DNA of 55,530 nt from Myxococcota bacterium (GTDB lineage Bacteria; Myxococcota_A; Polyangia; JAAYKL01), in the NCBI GenBank assembly GCA_030065855.1, contig JASJCT010000023.1, positions 1-55,530 of the forward strand, read 5' to 3'. Below the pieces are notes generated by a model, which was given only the letters and a program-made list of their open reading frames with translations, ran no database searches and had not been told where the DNA came from. Below are positions 17,957 through 27,536 of the stretch, piece after piece (positions within the stretch are counted from its first letter, which is position 1; every line of letters begins with the position of its first letter). The translations under genes and the position numbers were made by a program.

Positions 17957-19657
17957 TTATTCCTTACATCCCATGCTATCTTTATTTGCCGCACAAAACG
18001 CCTCAATGATATCTGCGGCTGATCGCGCTTCGATGCGGTACTGGTTGTTGAGGATCCAGGTGGGTGTCCCTTGGACGCCGAGCTGCTCTGAACGGTCAAA
18101 TGACGCGGACAGTAGATCTCGTCCTTCCTTGCCCTTGGCGCATGCCTGGATAACGGCCGCATCCATGCCCTGCGGCACACACTGCTGCCACATATTCCCG
18201 GCCTCGCGTCCTGGCTCGGCGCTCATTTTATTTCGGCATGCGATATAGGTCATAAAGGCGTACTTTTCACCATAGTGCTGCTGCGCACAAATCTGTCTTA
18301 GGTTTTCCTCGATTTCCCTGTCGCCGTGGAGAGAATAGAAGTCCCCATCCTCTTCTTCTCCGACAAATTCTATTTTAAAATCAATCTGTTGGCGATTGCG
18401 ACCAAAATGATCGAGGGCTTGTTCCATAAAGCCCAGGGCAATTGTACAATAGGGACAGTAGCTCATGACAAAAAGGGTGAGGGAGCGTTTCTGCTGTTTG
18501 CGGCAAATGAGTTTCGCCGCACAGTGGGGGTCTTGACAGTCTATTTTGCCGTTTTTCGTGTTATCGATACCGTCGTCGCAGATCTCAGCAACCGGATCCC
18601 ACTGCCGGCCTATTGGAAGCGCATATCGCTCGTTGGCCATACTCAACATAGATCGCCTGAGCCGCTCAAATGCATCGGCGTTCTTTTCAATGGATGCGTC
18701 AAAAAACGCAATGGGCAAAAATCGAATGCCACTATCCAAAAACAGGGTCCTGCCCCTTTTTTCTGAAATATCGACGTGATCAAACACCGCCCCTGAAAAA
18801 TGCCGATTGAGCAGGCCCTCGAGCACCTGTGGATCGCACTCAGGTCGTCGACATCTCGCATCGTTGACAATCGTTACGGGAATCTCCGGCAGCGTCGGCA
18901 GTGTCGTGCATGCCGTAGGCATTGTTCCCTGCATCCCATCGCATATCGCTCGGGTGATGGACGACGCACTCAGGGCTCTTTCGTGGGGCGCGCCGCCGAT
19001 ATACACTGTCGGGCTTTCCCTAACATCCGCGGCCTCGGCTCTCGATATCGAGGCGCGAAGCAGGGAGTTGCCAATGGGGCCATTGCGGCACGCGGCGATC
19101 TCGGCCACGTCTAACCCGGATTGCCCAGCGCAGCGCCGCCAGTTATTGGGAAATCGGTCCGAATCATCGTACTGACACTTCATGAAATCGAGGAGCTGTA
19201 TGGGCGATGTGCTCGACCGTTGGGCACATAATTGCAGCACATTGCCCAATACCTCGTCTGGGCCGTGCATCGAAGAGATGCCATCCTTATTCACTTTACC
19301 GATGTGACTTAGGATAAGTCGGATATGGGGACTGAGTACAGCGACCACAGGGTGCAGGGTACCGATAAACTTGGAAAAAAAAGGACACTTGGACATGGCA
19401 AACAGCTCGATCTCAACCCTCTCACCACTGCCGGTCTCAGCACTTGTGGATCGCCCGGTGCTGCTTGTTTCGATGCCCACTGTGTCCAACTTTGACAAAG
19501 CGTCTGCTGAAACGCCCTGTGGGCCATCTGCTTCTTCTGGAATGAGCTCAGGTGTCACACCGGACCGCTTTACACAGGTTGCCATGGACAGCCCTGCAGC
19601 ACAGAGGATAAAAATGGCCATGGCGCGGTATCTTCTATTAACGATGAATGAATACAT
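17957..19657 (-). CDS. exported protein with two DsbA/GILT-like thioredoxin-fold domains
   Basis: A 566-residue exported protein. The N-terminal hydrophobic segment (about 12-28) ends in ATC at Cys28, a non-ideal lipobox, so it may be a lipoprotein. A first thioredoxin-like domain (about 80-250) has CPFF at Cys91, lacking the second active-site cysteine. A middle region holds ICDDGIDNTKNGKIDC followed by DPHC, a Cys motif common in myxobacterial secreted proteins. The C-terminal domain (about 393-560) carries a full CPYC site (Cys401-Cys404). Both thioredoxin domains share LQLCAQ/LRQICAQ and ACRN blocks, indicating duplication. The second domain is probably the redox-active one, a thiol oxidase, reductase or isomerase in the periplasm; the first may bind substrate. 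The start is weakly supported. Confidence 0.8.
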   Translation of the reverse strand: MYSFIVNRRYRAMAIFILCAAGLSMATCVKRSGVTPELIPEEADGPQGVSADALSKLDTVGIETSSTGRSTSAETGSGERVEIELFAMSKCPFFSKFIGTLHPVVAVLSPHIRLILSHIGKVNKDGISSMHGPDEVLGNVLQLCAQRSSTSPIQLLDFMKCQYDDSDRFPNNWRRCAGQSGLDVAEIAACRNGPIGNSLLRASISRAEAADVRESPTVYIGGAPHERALSASSITRAICDGMQGTMPTACTTLPTLPEIPVTIVNDARCRRPECDPQVLEGLLNRHFSGAVFDHVDISEKRGRTLFLDSGIRFLPIAFFDASIEKNADAFERLRRSMLSMANERYALPIGRQWDPVAEICDDGIDNTKNGKIDCQDPHCAAKLICRKQQKRSLTLFVMSYCPYCTIALGFMEQALDHFGRNRQQIDFKIEFVGEEEDGDFYSLHGDREIEENLRQICAQQHYGEKYAFMTYIACRNKMSAEPGREAGNMWQQCVPQGMDAAVIQACAKGKEGRDLLSASFDRSEQLGVQGTPTWILNNQYRIEARSAADIIEAFCAANKDSMGCKE

Positions 19658-19835
19658 TGATATAGGTCTCGCTTAATCGACAGGGATAAGGCTATCGGCA
19701 TTATAAATACAGGTCAAGAACCAGCCTTGCGCGACAGGGTTACAATCATTCACTTGGTAGGGGGCCATTACCCCTAAGGCCGTGTGAATAAAGGTTTCTT
19801 GACCAGCGGTCTAAGGCACCCTTAGACTCTTGACA

Positions 19836-20951
19836 ATGATCGAGTCCAAACAACTATTGAGGCGCTGGGCCTTTACCTTTGGTATCCTGGTCGTATTCCT
19901 CTTTTTTGTATGGAAACTGCAGTCCCTGGCCACGTTATGCCTGCTATCTTTTTTGGTCGCCTACGTCTTGAACCCAGTGGTTACGAGGTTGGACCGATTT
20001 CGATTCATCAATCGCACCGGGGCCACGACGATTACACTGTTTGGCCTCCTGGTGGCGTTCCTCGCCGTGCTGTTGATCATCGTGCCAGAAGTCATGGGCG
20101 AGTTTAGACAGTTTGTTGAGCGGATGCCCGGACAGCTCAGTCGCATCCAAGCAGCGATGGTGCCGTGGATTGAAAAGAGATTCAATGTGGTCATCCCCAT
20201 GTCCTTTAGCGAGGCGATCACTCAATTTGGTCAGGAGATAAAAGATCTGGCCCCCGAGGTCATCGGCCCGGCCACCCAGTTTGTGGCCAATGCCTTTGAC
20301 CGCACATTCTCAGCTGTATTTGCCGTCGTAGGGGCGCTGATGTTTCCCCTCTTTGTCTTCTTCCTGCTCAAGGACTTTCCCAGGGTCGTGGGGGCCATTG
20401 ACGGATTGGTGCCGCGCAACAGTCTCGAGAGGTATCATCAAGTCGGGCGAGAAATTGACGAGAGCCTGTCCGCGTTTCTCCACGGCCAGTTCATGGTCAT
20501 GCTGGTGCTCGGATCCCTCTATTCGATCGGCTATTCCATTGTCGGCATCCCCGTTGCGATCGGCGTGGGCTTGCTGACGGGCCTGCTGTGCTTTATCCCG
20601 TATGTGGGCGCGGCAACGGGATTTGTGCTCGCCCTGATCCTCTCGCTGCTGGAATTTCAGGGGCTTGGCAGGGTGTTCGGGGTCGCCGTGGTATTTGGCA
20701 CTGTGCAACTGCTCGACGCAACCGTCATCACGCCCAGGATTCTCGGGGGCAAGCTCGGCCTGCGGCCCCTGTGGATTATTTTTGCGTTGATGGTCGGCGC
20801 AGAGCTCTTTGGATTTATCGGCGTGTTGCTCGCCGTGCCCACCACGGCCGTGTTAAAGGTACTCGTCGGGCATTCTGTGGATCGATATAAGCAGAGTCAT
20901 TTATACAACAACAGTGCCACTGCCAAACCCGAATTCGAAGACAGGCCCTAA
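19836..20951 (+). CDS. AI-2E family (PerM/TqsA-like) membrane transporter
   Basis: A 371-residue polytopic membrane protein with about seven to eight hydrophobic helices and a large soluble loop between residues 85 and 150. The C-terminal half has the family's conserved pattern: FLHGQFMVMLVLGSLYSIGY, GLLCFIPYVGAA, VQLLDATVITPRILGGKLGL and VLLAVPTTAVLKVL. Members export small molecules, including the AI-2 signal, or act as ion antiporters; the substrate here is unknown. The ATG at 19836 is taken as start, with a TTG at 19830 as alternative. The gene ends convergently with the Trm112 gene, sharing four bases. Confidence 0.9.
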   Translation: MIESKQLLRRWAFTFGILVVFLFFVWKLQSLATLCLLSFLVAYVLNPVVTRLDRFRFINRTGATTITLFGLLVAFLAVLLIIVPEVMGEFRQFVERMPGQLSRIQAAMVPWIEKRFNVVIPMSFSEAITQFGQEIKDLAPEVIGPATQFVANAFDRTFSAVFAVVGALMFPLFVFFLLKDFPRVVGAIDGLVPRNSLERYHQVGREIDESLSAFLHGQFMVMLVLGSLYSIGYSIVGIPVAIGVGLLTGLLCFIPYVGAATGFVLALILSLLEFQGLGRVFGVAVVFGTVQLLDATVITPRILGGKLGLRPLWIIFALMVGAELFGFIGVLLAVPTTAVLKVLVGHSVDRYKQSHLYNNSATAKPEFEDRP

Positions 20952-21127
20952 ACCGGGTCTTTCCAGTCCACGGCCTCATCGATGATAAAATTGGGAATAT
21001 CGTCCTCGATTTTGTAAAGCAAGTTGCACCCCTTGCAGGCAAAGCCTTCGGGATTTGACTCTTGAACCAGCGGTCCCTTGCATTTGGGACAGGCGAGGAT
21101 CTCTATCAATTCTGGACTAACGGGCAT
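20948..21127 (-). CDS. Trm112 family zinc-ribbon protein (YcaR-like)
   Basis: A 59-residue Trm112/UPF0434-type protein. In other organisms such proteins are small activating partners of methyltransferases; the bacterial role is less clear. The zinc knuckles are CPKC near residue 14 and CKGC in the middle, with a typical ending LYKIEDDIPNFI. The ATG at 21127 has ggag seven bases upstream and gives the usual family length; longer in-frame starts (21133, 21154) exist. It is convergent with the AI-2E transporter and overlaps it by 4 bp. Confidence 0.88.
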   Translation of the reverse strand: MPVSPELIEILACPKCKGPLVQESNPEGFACKGCNLLYKIEDDIPNFIIDEAVDWKDPV

Positions 21128-21280
21128 TGCCATCTCCGATTTTGCGTTGATCAAACAGCTACTATAGACTAATTACATTACATACATACGCGTGCGCAAT
21201 GCGTTTTTTTGGGCGCCATCGCGCAATATGCTAAACCAACTATAACGTCGCCGGCAGCTTACTGAAACAGGGAGTACAAC

Positions 21281-24079
21281 ATGGCCAAGAAGCAGAACAC
21301 AAACAAAAAGAAAAAAACTGTAACCCGTGCCAAGAAAAAGTATGTCTATACCTTTGGCAACGGGCGCGCGCAGGGCAGCGCGGAGATGAAGGAACTCTTG
21401 GGCGGCAAGGGGGCCAACCTGGCGGAAATGGTTCGCATGGGCATTCCCGTACCTCCTGGGTTTACGATCACGACGGAAGTGTGCAATGCGTTTTTCGACG
21501 GCGGCGGCAAGCTGCCACCTGGCTTGAAAGAAGAGGTCCTCAAAGCTGTAAAGGAAATAAACAAAATCACGGGCAAGTCGTTCGGCAACCCCAAAAAACC
21601 CCTGCTGGTATCAGTGCGATCCGGCGCACCCGCCTCCATGCCGGGCATGATGGACACCATCTTAAATCTCGGCATCAACGACGCGGTGGCCGAAGGCATG
21701 GTAGCCTTAACCGGGGATGCGCGATTTGTCTACGATGCGTATCGGCGCTTTGTGATGATGTATGCCGACGTCGTTCTCGGCGTACATCGACACAAATTCG
21801 AAAAACTCGTGGATGCGGCAAAGGCCGACCTCAAGGTGACACACGACAATGAGTTGCCCGCCGCTGCCCTCAAAAAGATCGTCCAGCAGTCTAAGTCGAT
21901 CGTCAAAAAATCCGGACACGTATTTCCAGAGAAGCCCATGGATCAACTCTGGGGTGCTGTGGGCGCGGTTTTCGACTCTTGGAATAACCCCAGGGCAACG
22001 ACGTATCGTCAATTAAATAATATCCCACCCCATTGGGGCACGGCTGTAAACGTGCAGACAATGGTCTTCGGCAACATGGGGGATGACTGCGGTACAGGGG
22101 TTGCGTTTACCCGAAATCCAGCCACTGGTGAGAAGGTGTTCTTTGGCGAGTGGCTGCCCAATGCCCAGGGAGAAGACGTGGTGGCCGGCATCCGAACGCC
22201 CCACGGTCTGTCAGCTAAAGACGGGGGGGAGATGTCCCTCGAGAATTGTTTCCCAAAGGCCTACAAACAGCTCGACAGGATCCAGCGAAAACTCGAGCGA
22301 CATTACCGAGATATGCAGGATTTGGAGTTCACCATCGAAAACGGCACCCTCTGGCTGCTCCAGACGCGCGTAGGTAAACGCACCGGGTTTGCCGCGGTTC
22401 AGATGGCCGTGGATATGGTCGACGAAAGATTGATTTCATCCAAGGACGCACTCCTCAGAATCGCGCCGGATCAGCTCAACCATCTGCTGCGTCCCGTGTT
22501 CGATGAAAAGGGGCGCAACCAAGCCCAATGCCTGGCCAAGGGCCTGCCCGCAGGACCTGGCGCTGCAACTGGAAAAATTGCCTTCACGCCGGATAAAGCA
22601 GTGGAGATGGCAAAGAGCGATCCGGTGATCCTGGTGCGGCACGAGACCTCACCAGAGGACATCGCCGGCATGAACGCGGCCGAAGGTATTTTGACAGCAC
22701 GCGGCGGCATGACCAGCCACGCCGCCCTTGTCGCCCGCCAGATGGGCAAAGTCTGTGTGGCCGGCTGTGGGGATGCGGACATCGATTACGGCGCAGGTAC
22801 CTTGAACTTTGGAGGCGACGTCTTCAAGGAGGGGGATTTCATTTCATTGGATGGCACAGCCGGAGAAGTCCTCATGGGCCAAATTGACACGGTCCCGTCC
22901 GAAGTAATGGAAGCCCTATTTGGTAAGAAGAAAAAAGCCAGTAAATCCAAGGTATTCAATACCTATGCGCGATTAATGGAGTTCGCCGATAAGTTCCGTT
23001 CTCTCGGCGTTCGCACCAACGCGGATCAGCCAGACCAGGCGCATCAAGCCATTGCGTTTGGCGCAGAGGGGATCGGCCTTTGTCGTACCGAACACATGTT
23101 CTTTGGCGACGGCAAGATAGGGCCCATGCGACAAATGATATTGGCTGACAATGAGGCGGAACGGCGCAAGGCACTGAAAAAACTCTTACCGCTGCAGCGG
23201 CGCGATTTTGCAGGGCTTTTCAAGGCAATGGCCGGGCGACCAGTAACTATCCGGACCCTGGATCCGCCCCTACACGAGTTCTTGCCCCATGCAGGCGATG
23301 AAATCGCCGACCTCGCAGGGGAAATGGGCGTCGAACCGAGTGTCATCGAGCGCAAGGTCCAGTCCCTTCACGAATTCAATCCCATGCTGGGCCACCGGGG
23401 ATGTCGCCTGGGGATTTCCTACCCAGAGATTACCGAGATGCAGGCACAGGCGATCTTTGAAGCAGCGGTCCAGGTAAAGAAAAAGGGCACTGACGTGCGA
23501 CCGGAAATCATGATTCCCCTGGTGGGCAAGGTCGAGGAGCTCAAATTGCAGGAGCGCATTGTTCGCGAAGCAGCCGAGGCAGTGCTCAAAAAAGCAGGCG
23601 TAAAAATTCCCTACCTCGTCGGCACAATGATCGAAATCCCGCGCGCTGCCCTCACTGCAGACCAGGTGGCTGAATCTGCCGAGTTCTTTTCGTTCGGTAC
23701 CAATGACCTGACCCAGACCACCCTAGGCATGTCCCGGGACGATTCCAAGGACTTCCTCGAAACCTACAGAGAACGCCAGATCTATGACCAGAGCCCATTC
23801 GAAGTGCTCGATCAAACCGGTGTGGGCCAACTGGTGGAGATGGGAACAGAAAAAGGGCGGGCTGCGCGCAAGTCCATGAAGATCGGTATCTGCGGAGAGC
23901 ACGGTGGGGAGCCGGCGTCGATCGATTTTTGCCATAGAATCGGCCTCGACTATGTCTCCTGTTCCCCATTCCGGGTGCCTATCGCGCGACTCGCAGCGGC
24001 TCAGGCAGCGCTTCGCGCCCAAGCGTTAAAGAAGTCCGCGGCCAAAAAACCAAAGGCCAGGTCACCCCGGAAACGCTAG
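21281..24079 (+). CDS. ppdK: pyruvate, phosphate dikinase
   Basis: Interconverts pyruvate, ATP and phosphate with PEP, AMP and pyrophosphate, linking glycolysis and gluconeogenesis. The 932-residue protein has an N-terminal ATP-grasp domain (about 22-380) beginning [20 protein letters not shown], and a swivelling phosphohistidine domain with [16 protein letters not shown], where His480 carries the phosphate. A PEP/pyruvate TIM barrel (about 560-905) follows, with [12 protein letters not shown] and the active-site Cys871 in GICGEHGG. It is longer than typical relatives because both ends carry lysine-rich tails (about residues 3-20 and the last ~16). Ribosome site agggag precedes the ATG. It probably heads a transcript that includes the zinc-ribbon gene 13 bp downstream. 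Confidence 0.97.
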   Translation: MAKKQNTNKKKKTVTRAKKKYVYTFGNGRAQGSAEMKELLGGKGANLAEMVRMGIPVPPGFTITTEVCNAFFDGGGKLPPGLKEEVLKAVKEINKITGKSFGNPKKPLLVSVRSGAPASMPGMMDTILNLGINDAVAEGMVALTGDARFVYDAYRRFVMMYADVVLGVHRHKFEKLVDAAKADLKVTHDNELPAAALKKIVQQSKSIVKKSGHVFPEKPMDQLWGAVGAVFDSWNNPRATTYRQLNNIPPHWGTAVNVQTMVFGNMGDDCGTGVAFTRNPATGEKVFFGEWLPNAQGEDVVAGIRTPHGLSAKDGGEMSLENCFPKAYKQLDRIQRKLERHYRDMQDLEFTIENGTLWLLQTRVGKRTGFAAVQMAVDMVDERLISSKDALLRIAPDQLNHLLRPVFDEKGRNQAQCLAKGLPAGPGAATGKIAFTPDKAVEMAKSDPVILVRHETSPEDIAGMNAAEGILTARGGMTSHAALVARQMGKVCVAGCGDADIDYGAGTLNFGGDVFKEGDFISLDGTAGEVLMGQIDTVPSEVMEALFGKKKKASKSKVFNTYARLMEFADKFRSLGVRTNADQPDQAHQAIAFGAEGIGLCRTEHMFFGDGKIGPMRQMILADNEAERRKALKKLLPLQRRDFAGLFKAMAGRPVTIRTLDPPLHEFLPHAGDEIADLAGEMGVEPSVIERKVQSLHEFNPMLGHRGCRLGISYPEITEMQAQAIFEAAVQVKKKGTDVRPEIMIPLVGKVEELKLQERIVREAAEAVLKKAGVKIPYLVGTMIEIPRAALTADQVAESAEFFSFGTNDLTQTTLGMSRDDSKDFLETYRERQIYDQSPFEVLDQTGVGQLVEMGTEKGRAARKSMKIGICGEHGGEPASIDFCHRIGLDYVSCSPFRVPIARLAAAQAALRAQALKKSAAKKPKARSPRKR

Positions 24080-24091
24080 CCCCACGCCCTA

Positions 24092-24517
24092 ATGGCGGAT
24101 ACCTGCCCCAAATGCCAAAGTCCTAGAGACAAAGCCAGTGCATCCTGTCCAAAGTGCGGGATCGCATTTCACAAATTCGATGCGGCAGTGTTGGAGGAAG
24201 GCGTGACCCCCGAGCTCAAACAACACTGGGCGCAGGTCCGGGAAAACTGGACGGATCAATCCGCCCATGCCGCGTTTGTGGAAGCGGCGCTGGCAAGCGG
24301 CGCATGTGGATTTGCAGCGCGATGTTACAGCAGTTATGGCACTGATAAAATAGCCCGGGCCAACCTGGATCGGATTGCCGCGCGCCTCATGATAATGCTC
24401 GAAAACAGTGCCGCGCGCACATCGGGGCACCGCAGCCGACGTCTCATTATCGGCATCTTGGTGCTGGTTCTGGTGCTCGTTGGATTGACAGTCTTTTTTC
24501 TCCATTTCGCACCCTAA
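24092..24517 (+). CDS. zinc-ribbon protein with C-terminal membrane anchor
   Basis: A 141-residue protein with no named function. Residues 5-22 form a zinc ribbon from two CPKC knuckles. A helical middle region (about 30-100) resembles TPR-like helices, and a single transmembrane helix (about 118-139) sits at the very C terminus after an Arg-rich stop-transfer-like segment, so the protein is tail-anchored with its ribbon in the cytoplasm. Zinc-ribbon plus tail-anchor proteins of this type are frequent in myxobacteria and relatives. It starts 12 bp after ppdK without a clear ribosome site, suggesting reinitiation. Confidence 0.75.
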   Translation: MADTCPKCQSPRDKASASCPKCGIAFHKFDAAVLEEGVTPELKQHWAQVRENWTDQSAHAAFVEAALASGACGFAARCYSSYGTDKIARANLDRIAARLMIMLENSAARTSGHRSRRLIIGILVLVLVLVGLTVFFLHFAP

Positions 24518-24642
24518 GGTCTCTGGAATTTCGCATGGAAGTTGCGGACAGGGTGCCTTGGGGCTAGACTGCTCAAAAAGGGAACATTTCAGGAGCATCC
24601 GCTTCGTACTAACAGACGGCTTGAATATTTTTAGGAGACGGA

Positions 24643-25302
24643 TTGCAGATCGATTTCGAACAAAAGACGGTTCAGCTAAAAGTTGTTTATTACGGTCCTG
24701 CGCTCAGCGGAAAAACCACGAATCTGGTTTGTATCCACCGCATTTGTGCACCTTCAAATCGGGGACGCCTGATGACCCTGGAGACGCGGGATGACCGGAC
24801 GCTTTTTTTCGACCTCTTGCCGCTCCATTTTGAAAGCGATTCTGGACTTAAGATTACCGTCAAAGTATTCACTGTCCCAGGTCAAGTCATCCACAACGCC
24901 ACCCGTCGCCTGGTGCTTCAAGGCGCTGATGCGGTTGCATTCATTGCTGATTCACGCATCTCTCAAATAGGCCAAAACCAGGCCTCCTTCCTCAATCTCA
25001 AGGAAAACCTGAAGCAAAACGGGCTCAATCTCAAGACCATGCCGTTGGTTATTCAGTTCAACAAGCGAGATTTGCCGGGGATTCGATCCGACGCGGAAAT
25101 AGACGACATGGCGACCAAGGGCAGGGAACCCGTCTTTAAAGCCGTCGCCACTCAGGGAACGGGCGTTTTAGAGACCTTTTTGGGACTCATCGAGATTACG
25201 TGGGAACGCCTCAATGCTTGGCACGATCTGACTGGGAAATTCGGTATTGACGGAGACACCCTTTTAAAGAGCTTAAGGCGCCAACTCGAACTGAACGAGT
25301 AA
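24643..25302 (+). CDS. MglA-like small Ras-family GTPase
   Basis: A 219-residue GTPase of the MglA type, which sets cell polarity and drives motility or other polarised processes in myxobacteria. It shows the P loop GPALSGKTTN, the MglA-like switch motif TVPGQ where Ras proteins have DxxGQ, and the guanine-specificity motif NKRD. The first residues (MQIDFEQKTVQLKVVYYGP) match the family start, and the TTG at 24643 is preceded by AGGAG at good spacing, so a TTG start is favoured. No MglB-like activating protein is adjacent. The neighbour, 15 bp downstream, is a PocR-domain histidine kinase, suggesting a shared signalling pathway. Confidence 0.9.
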   Translation: MQIDFEQKTVQLKVVYYGPALSGKTTNLVCIHRICAPSNRGRLMTLETRDDRTLFFDLLPLHFESDSGLKITVKVFTVPGQVIHNATRRLVLQGADAVAFIADSRISQIGQNQASFLNLKENLKQNGLNLKTMPLVIQFNKRDLPGIRSDAEIDDMATKGREPVFKAVATQGTGVLETFLGLIEITWERLNAWHDLTGKFGIDGDTLLKSLRRQLELNE

Positions 25303-25317
25303 CGAAAAGGGAGCTCT

Positions 25318-26709
25318 GTGGACGCCTTTCAACACACCTTGACCGCCTCACTTTCCGATCTGCTAGACGGCAGCACCTTGCCTGATGTGTGTGAGACATA
25401 CTTCAACTTATTTGACGTGCCGATCCGCGTCTTTGATCAGCACGGCAACCTTTTGGCAGAAGCCGTACACCCACACCCGCCGTGCCTTAACATCAGCCAA
25501 ATCGAATCAGGGCGTGCCCTCTGTACCAAAACGCGACTCAAAATAAAAAACACAGTGCCGACCGATCACCGCTCCCTCCATACTATCGATTGTTTCTGCG
25601 GCTTGAGATATTCAGGGGCTCCGATTGCCTACCAGGGGGACCTACTGGGAAAGATAGTGCTCGGTCCCTACCTGCCCCTTGAGCAAAAGCAAGTGCCAGA
25701 TGCGGTAACAGGTCTTGGCCCCAATGTCGACATGGATCCGCTACGCGAACGACTCGGCACGCTACGGCCGGTGTCTTCGCGCGCGATTCAGAGGATCGCC
25801 AAAGCGATACTGTCGGTTTTCGATGCGATCCTGTTCTCCGCACACAAGGCGTACGTAACGAGTCAAATGCACCTTGCCTCTGTGCGGGAGTCGTACCGCG
25901 AGCTCACCGAAAAAAACAGGGCACTCGAGGAAATGCACGAGCAAATGCAGGCCTTTGAGCGGCTTAAATCAAATTTCCTCGCTACCATAAGCCACGAACT
26001 CCGCACGCCACTCACCTCTATTATCGGTTACAGCGAGATGCTTGCCGAGGGCATTGCCGGCGAGCTCGCCGAGGAGCAGCAACAGTTCGTACAGACGATA
26101 AAGACAAAAGGGGATGAACTGTTACAGCTCATCAGCGCGATCCTCGATTTTTCCAGGGTTGAAACCGGTCACTTGGATATTCACCGGGTTGAGACAGCGC
26201 CAAAGCCACTGATCGAAGCGGCTATCACAGCAGCTGGACCACTGGCTGAACGCCGGGGTATCCGCTTATCGAAAGACCTCGAGTCGGACTTACCAGCAGT
26301 GGCGATCGATCCTGAAAAGGTGGGAACGGCCTTGAGCCACCTGATCGAAAACGCCATCAAGTTTTCAGCACCAAGCGGCGCGGTCCGCGTCTCAGCGGCG
26401 ACGTGTGTACCAGACCTGGCAGAAGGAACAGACGATGGGTTTGGGTTTGTCTTACTTGCCGCTCCCAAGGTGCTGGAAATCGCCGTTGAGGACTATGGCA
26501 TCGGCATTCCAGAGGGCGAACAGGGACAGATATTTGCACCTTTTACACAGCTCGACAATTCCTCCACTCGAGAGCACAGCGGTGCCGGGCTTGGACTGGC
26601 CATCGTCAAGCACTACGTGGAAGCCCACGGCGGGCAGGTGATCGTCTCCAGCCGCGTCGGGCAGGGCAGCCGATTTTCCATACGAATTCCCATCATCGAT
26701 CCGGAATAG
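25318..26709 (+). CDS. PocR-domain sensor histidine kinase
   Basis: A 463-residue soluble histidine kinase. Residues about 12-170 form a PocR-type ligand-binding domain with conserved features such as [12 protein letters not shown] and GKIVLGPY; PocR domains bind small hydrocarbon-derived ligands or sense redox through cysteines. A coiled-coil linker (about 185-215) leads to the dimerisation domain with H-box [13 protein letters not shown] (phospho-acceptor His226). The ATPase domain follows, with N box [11 protein letters not shown]1 box DYGIGIP and G2 box [11 protein letters not shown] start with AAGGGAG upstream. No response regulator is adjacent, so the output is unknown; the partner may be the MglA-like GTPase immediately upstream. 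Confidence 0.92.
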   Translation: MDAFQHTLTASLSDLLDGSTLPDVCETYFNLFDVPIRVFDQHGNLLAEAVHPHPPCLNISQIESGRALCTKTRLKIKNTVPTDHRSLHTIDCFCGLRYSGAPIAYQGDLLGKIVLGPYLPLEQKQVPDAVTGLGPNVDMDPLRERLGTLRPVSSRAIQRIAKAILSVFDAILFSAHKAYVTSQMHLASVRESYRELTEKNRALEEMHEQMQAFERLKSNFLATISHELRTPLTSIIGYSEMLAEGIAGELAEEQQQFVQTIKTKGDELLQLISAILDFSRVETGHLDIHRVETAPKPLIEAAITAAGPLAERRGIRLSKDLESDLPAVAIDPEKVGTALSHLIENAIKFSAPSGAVRVSAATCVPDLAEGTDDGFGFVLLAAPKVLEIAVEDYGIGIPEGEQGQIFAPFTQLDNSSTREHSGAGLGLAIVKHYVEAHGGQVIVSSRVGQGSRFSIRIPIIDPE

Positions 26710-26768
26710 GCCACCTGGTCATTGTCCAAGCGATGTCAGCAGCAAAAAGATGAACCCAATTGGGGCTG

Positions 26769-26814
26769 GTGAGACAGGCGTTTGTCTCACTGTCAGGTGT
26801 CTCAAGTTGTCTCA
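26769..26814 (+). promoter_or_regulatory. hairpin plus TGTCTCA repeats
   Basis: After the kinase gene, GTGAGACA (26769-26776) and TGTCTCAC (26783-26790) make a perfect eight-pair hairpin with a six-base loop. TGTCTCA recurs at 26798 and 26808. This could be a terminator for the kinase transcript or a multi-site operator for the FMN-barrel gene that starts about 150 bp downstream. Confidence 0.4.
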
Positions 26815-26964
26815 TCCCTGCGTTTAGTTTACTTGTCACAGAGATTCAGAGGGTCAGACGGGCATAAAAAAAATGGCATGCATTGTGCCATAGGTGGGTA
26901 TAGGTCAGCGCTGGGACAGGTAAAACCAACCACCCCCCATAGACGATGGCCTCTGGAGGAAAAA

Positions 26965-27354
26965 ATGGATCTCAAGACATATTTCGAAGAGCAATCTGGA
27001 CTGGGGATTTTGTCAACAGCAGATGCACAGGGACGTGTGAATGCTGCGGTCTATGCCAGGCCCCATGTGCAAGAAGACGGAACAGTAGCGTTTATCATGG
27101 CCAATCGGGTCAGCAAGCAGAATCTCACTGCCAATCCGCATGCGTCCTTTTTGTTTAAGGAAGACGGACCTGGATATCGCGGCACCCGGTTGACCCTGAC
27201 CAAAATTGGCGAAGAAGAGGAGACCGAGCGTCTGCGCCAATTGCTCCGTAGATCCTACTCAGCTGAGCGAGAGGCCGCCATGAAGCCCCGTTCACTGGTA
27301 TTTTTCAGGGTAGACGATAAACGCCCGCTGGTGGGCACCTTCGAAGAAAACTAG
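26965..27354 (+). CDS. pyridoxamine 5'-phosphate oxidase-like FMN split-barrel protein
   Basis: A 129-residue protein of the pyridoxamine-phosphate-oxidase-like superfamily, whose small members bind FMN, F420 or haem and act as reductases or flavin stores. The family look is clear in the first strand set (GILSTADAQGRVNAAVYARP), the central VAFIMANRVSKQNLTANP and the following LFKEDGPGYRGTRLTL. The ATG at 26965 has GGAGG five bases upstream; the frame extends further upstream but without homology. It is preceded by a region with hairpins and stands between a kinase gene and a C26 hydrolase gene. Confidence 0.85.
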   Translation: MDLKTYFEEQSGLGILSTADAQGRVNAAVYARPHVQEDGTVAFIMANRVSKQNLTANPHASFLFKEDGPGYRGTRLTLTKIGEEEETERLRQLLRRSYSAEREAAMKPRSLVFFRVDDKRPLVGTFEEN

Positions 27355-27368
27355 GAGCTGCCCATAAT

Positions 27369-27385
27369 TGGGAATCAGGTTCCCA
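27369..27385 (+). terminator. possible terminator hairpin after FMN-barrel gene
   Basis: TGGGAA-TCAGG-TTCCCA forms a six-pair stem 15 bp after the stop codon, followed by a T-rich stretch (tgactttgcttctttt). It is a weak terminator candidate. Confidence 0.35.
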
Positions 27386-27435
27386 TTGCCTGACTTTGCT
27401 TCTTTTCCACAGAGATATTATTAACAGTAAAAGAG

Positions 27436-27503
27436 ACCGATACTATCGGTTGCGCGTGCGGGATAAACGGGCGACATGCATGGCCCTCTGAGGTCGTTTA
27501 TCC
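27436..27503 (+). promoter_or_regulatory. operator-like palindrome and leader hairpin before C26 hydrolase
   Basis: ACCGATA-C-TATCGGT (27436-27450) is a perfect 15-bp dyad of operator size. Just downstream, GGATAAACG (27461-27469) and CGTTTATCC (27495-27503) pair over a 25-base loop. The region ends 33 bp before the hydrolase start codon, so it may be a transcription-factor site plus leader structure. Confidence 0.4.
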
Positions 27504-27536
27504 GCGCGCCCATGGTTCTCGGCTGAGGTATTGCAT

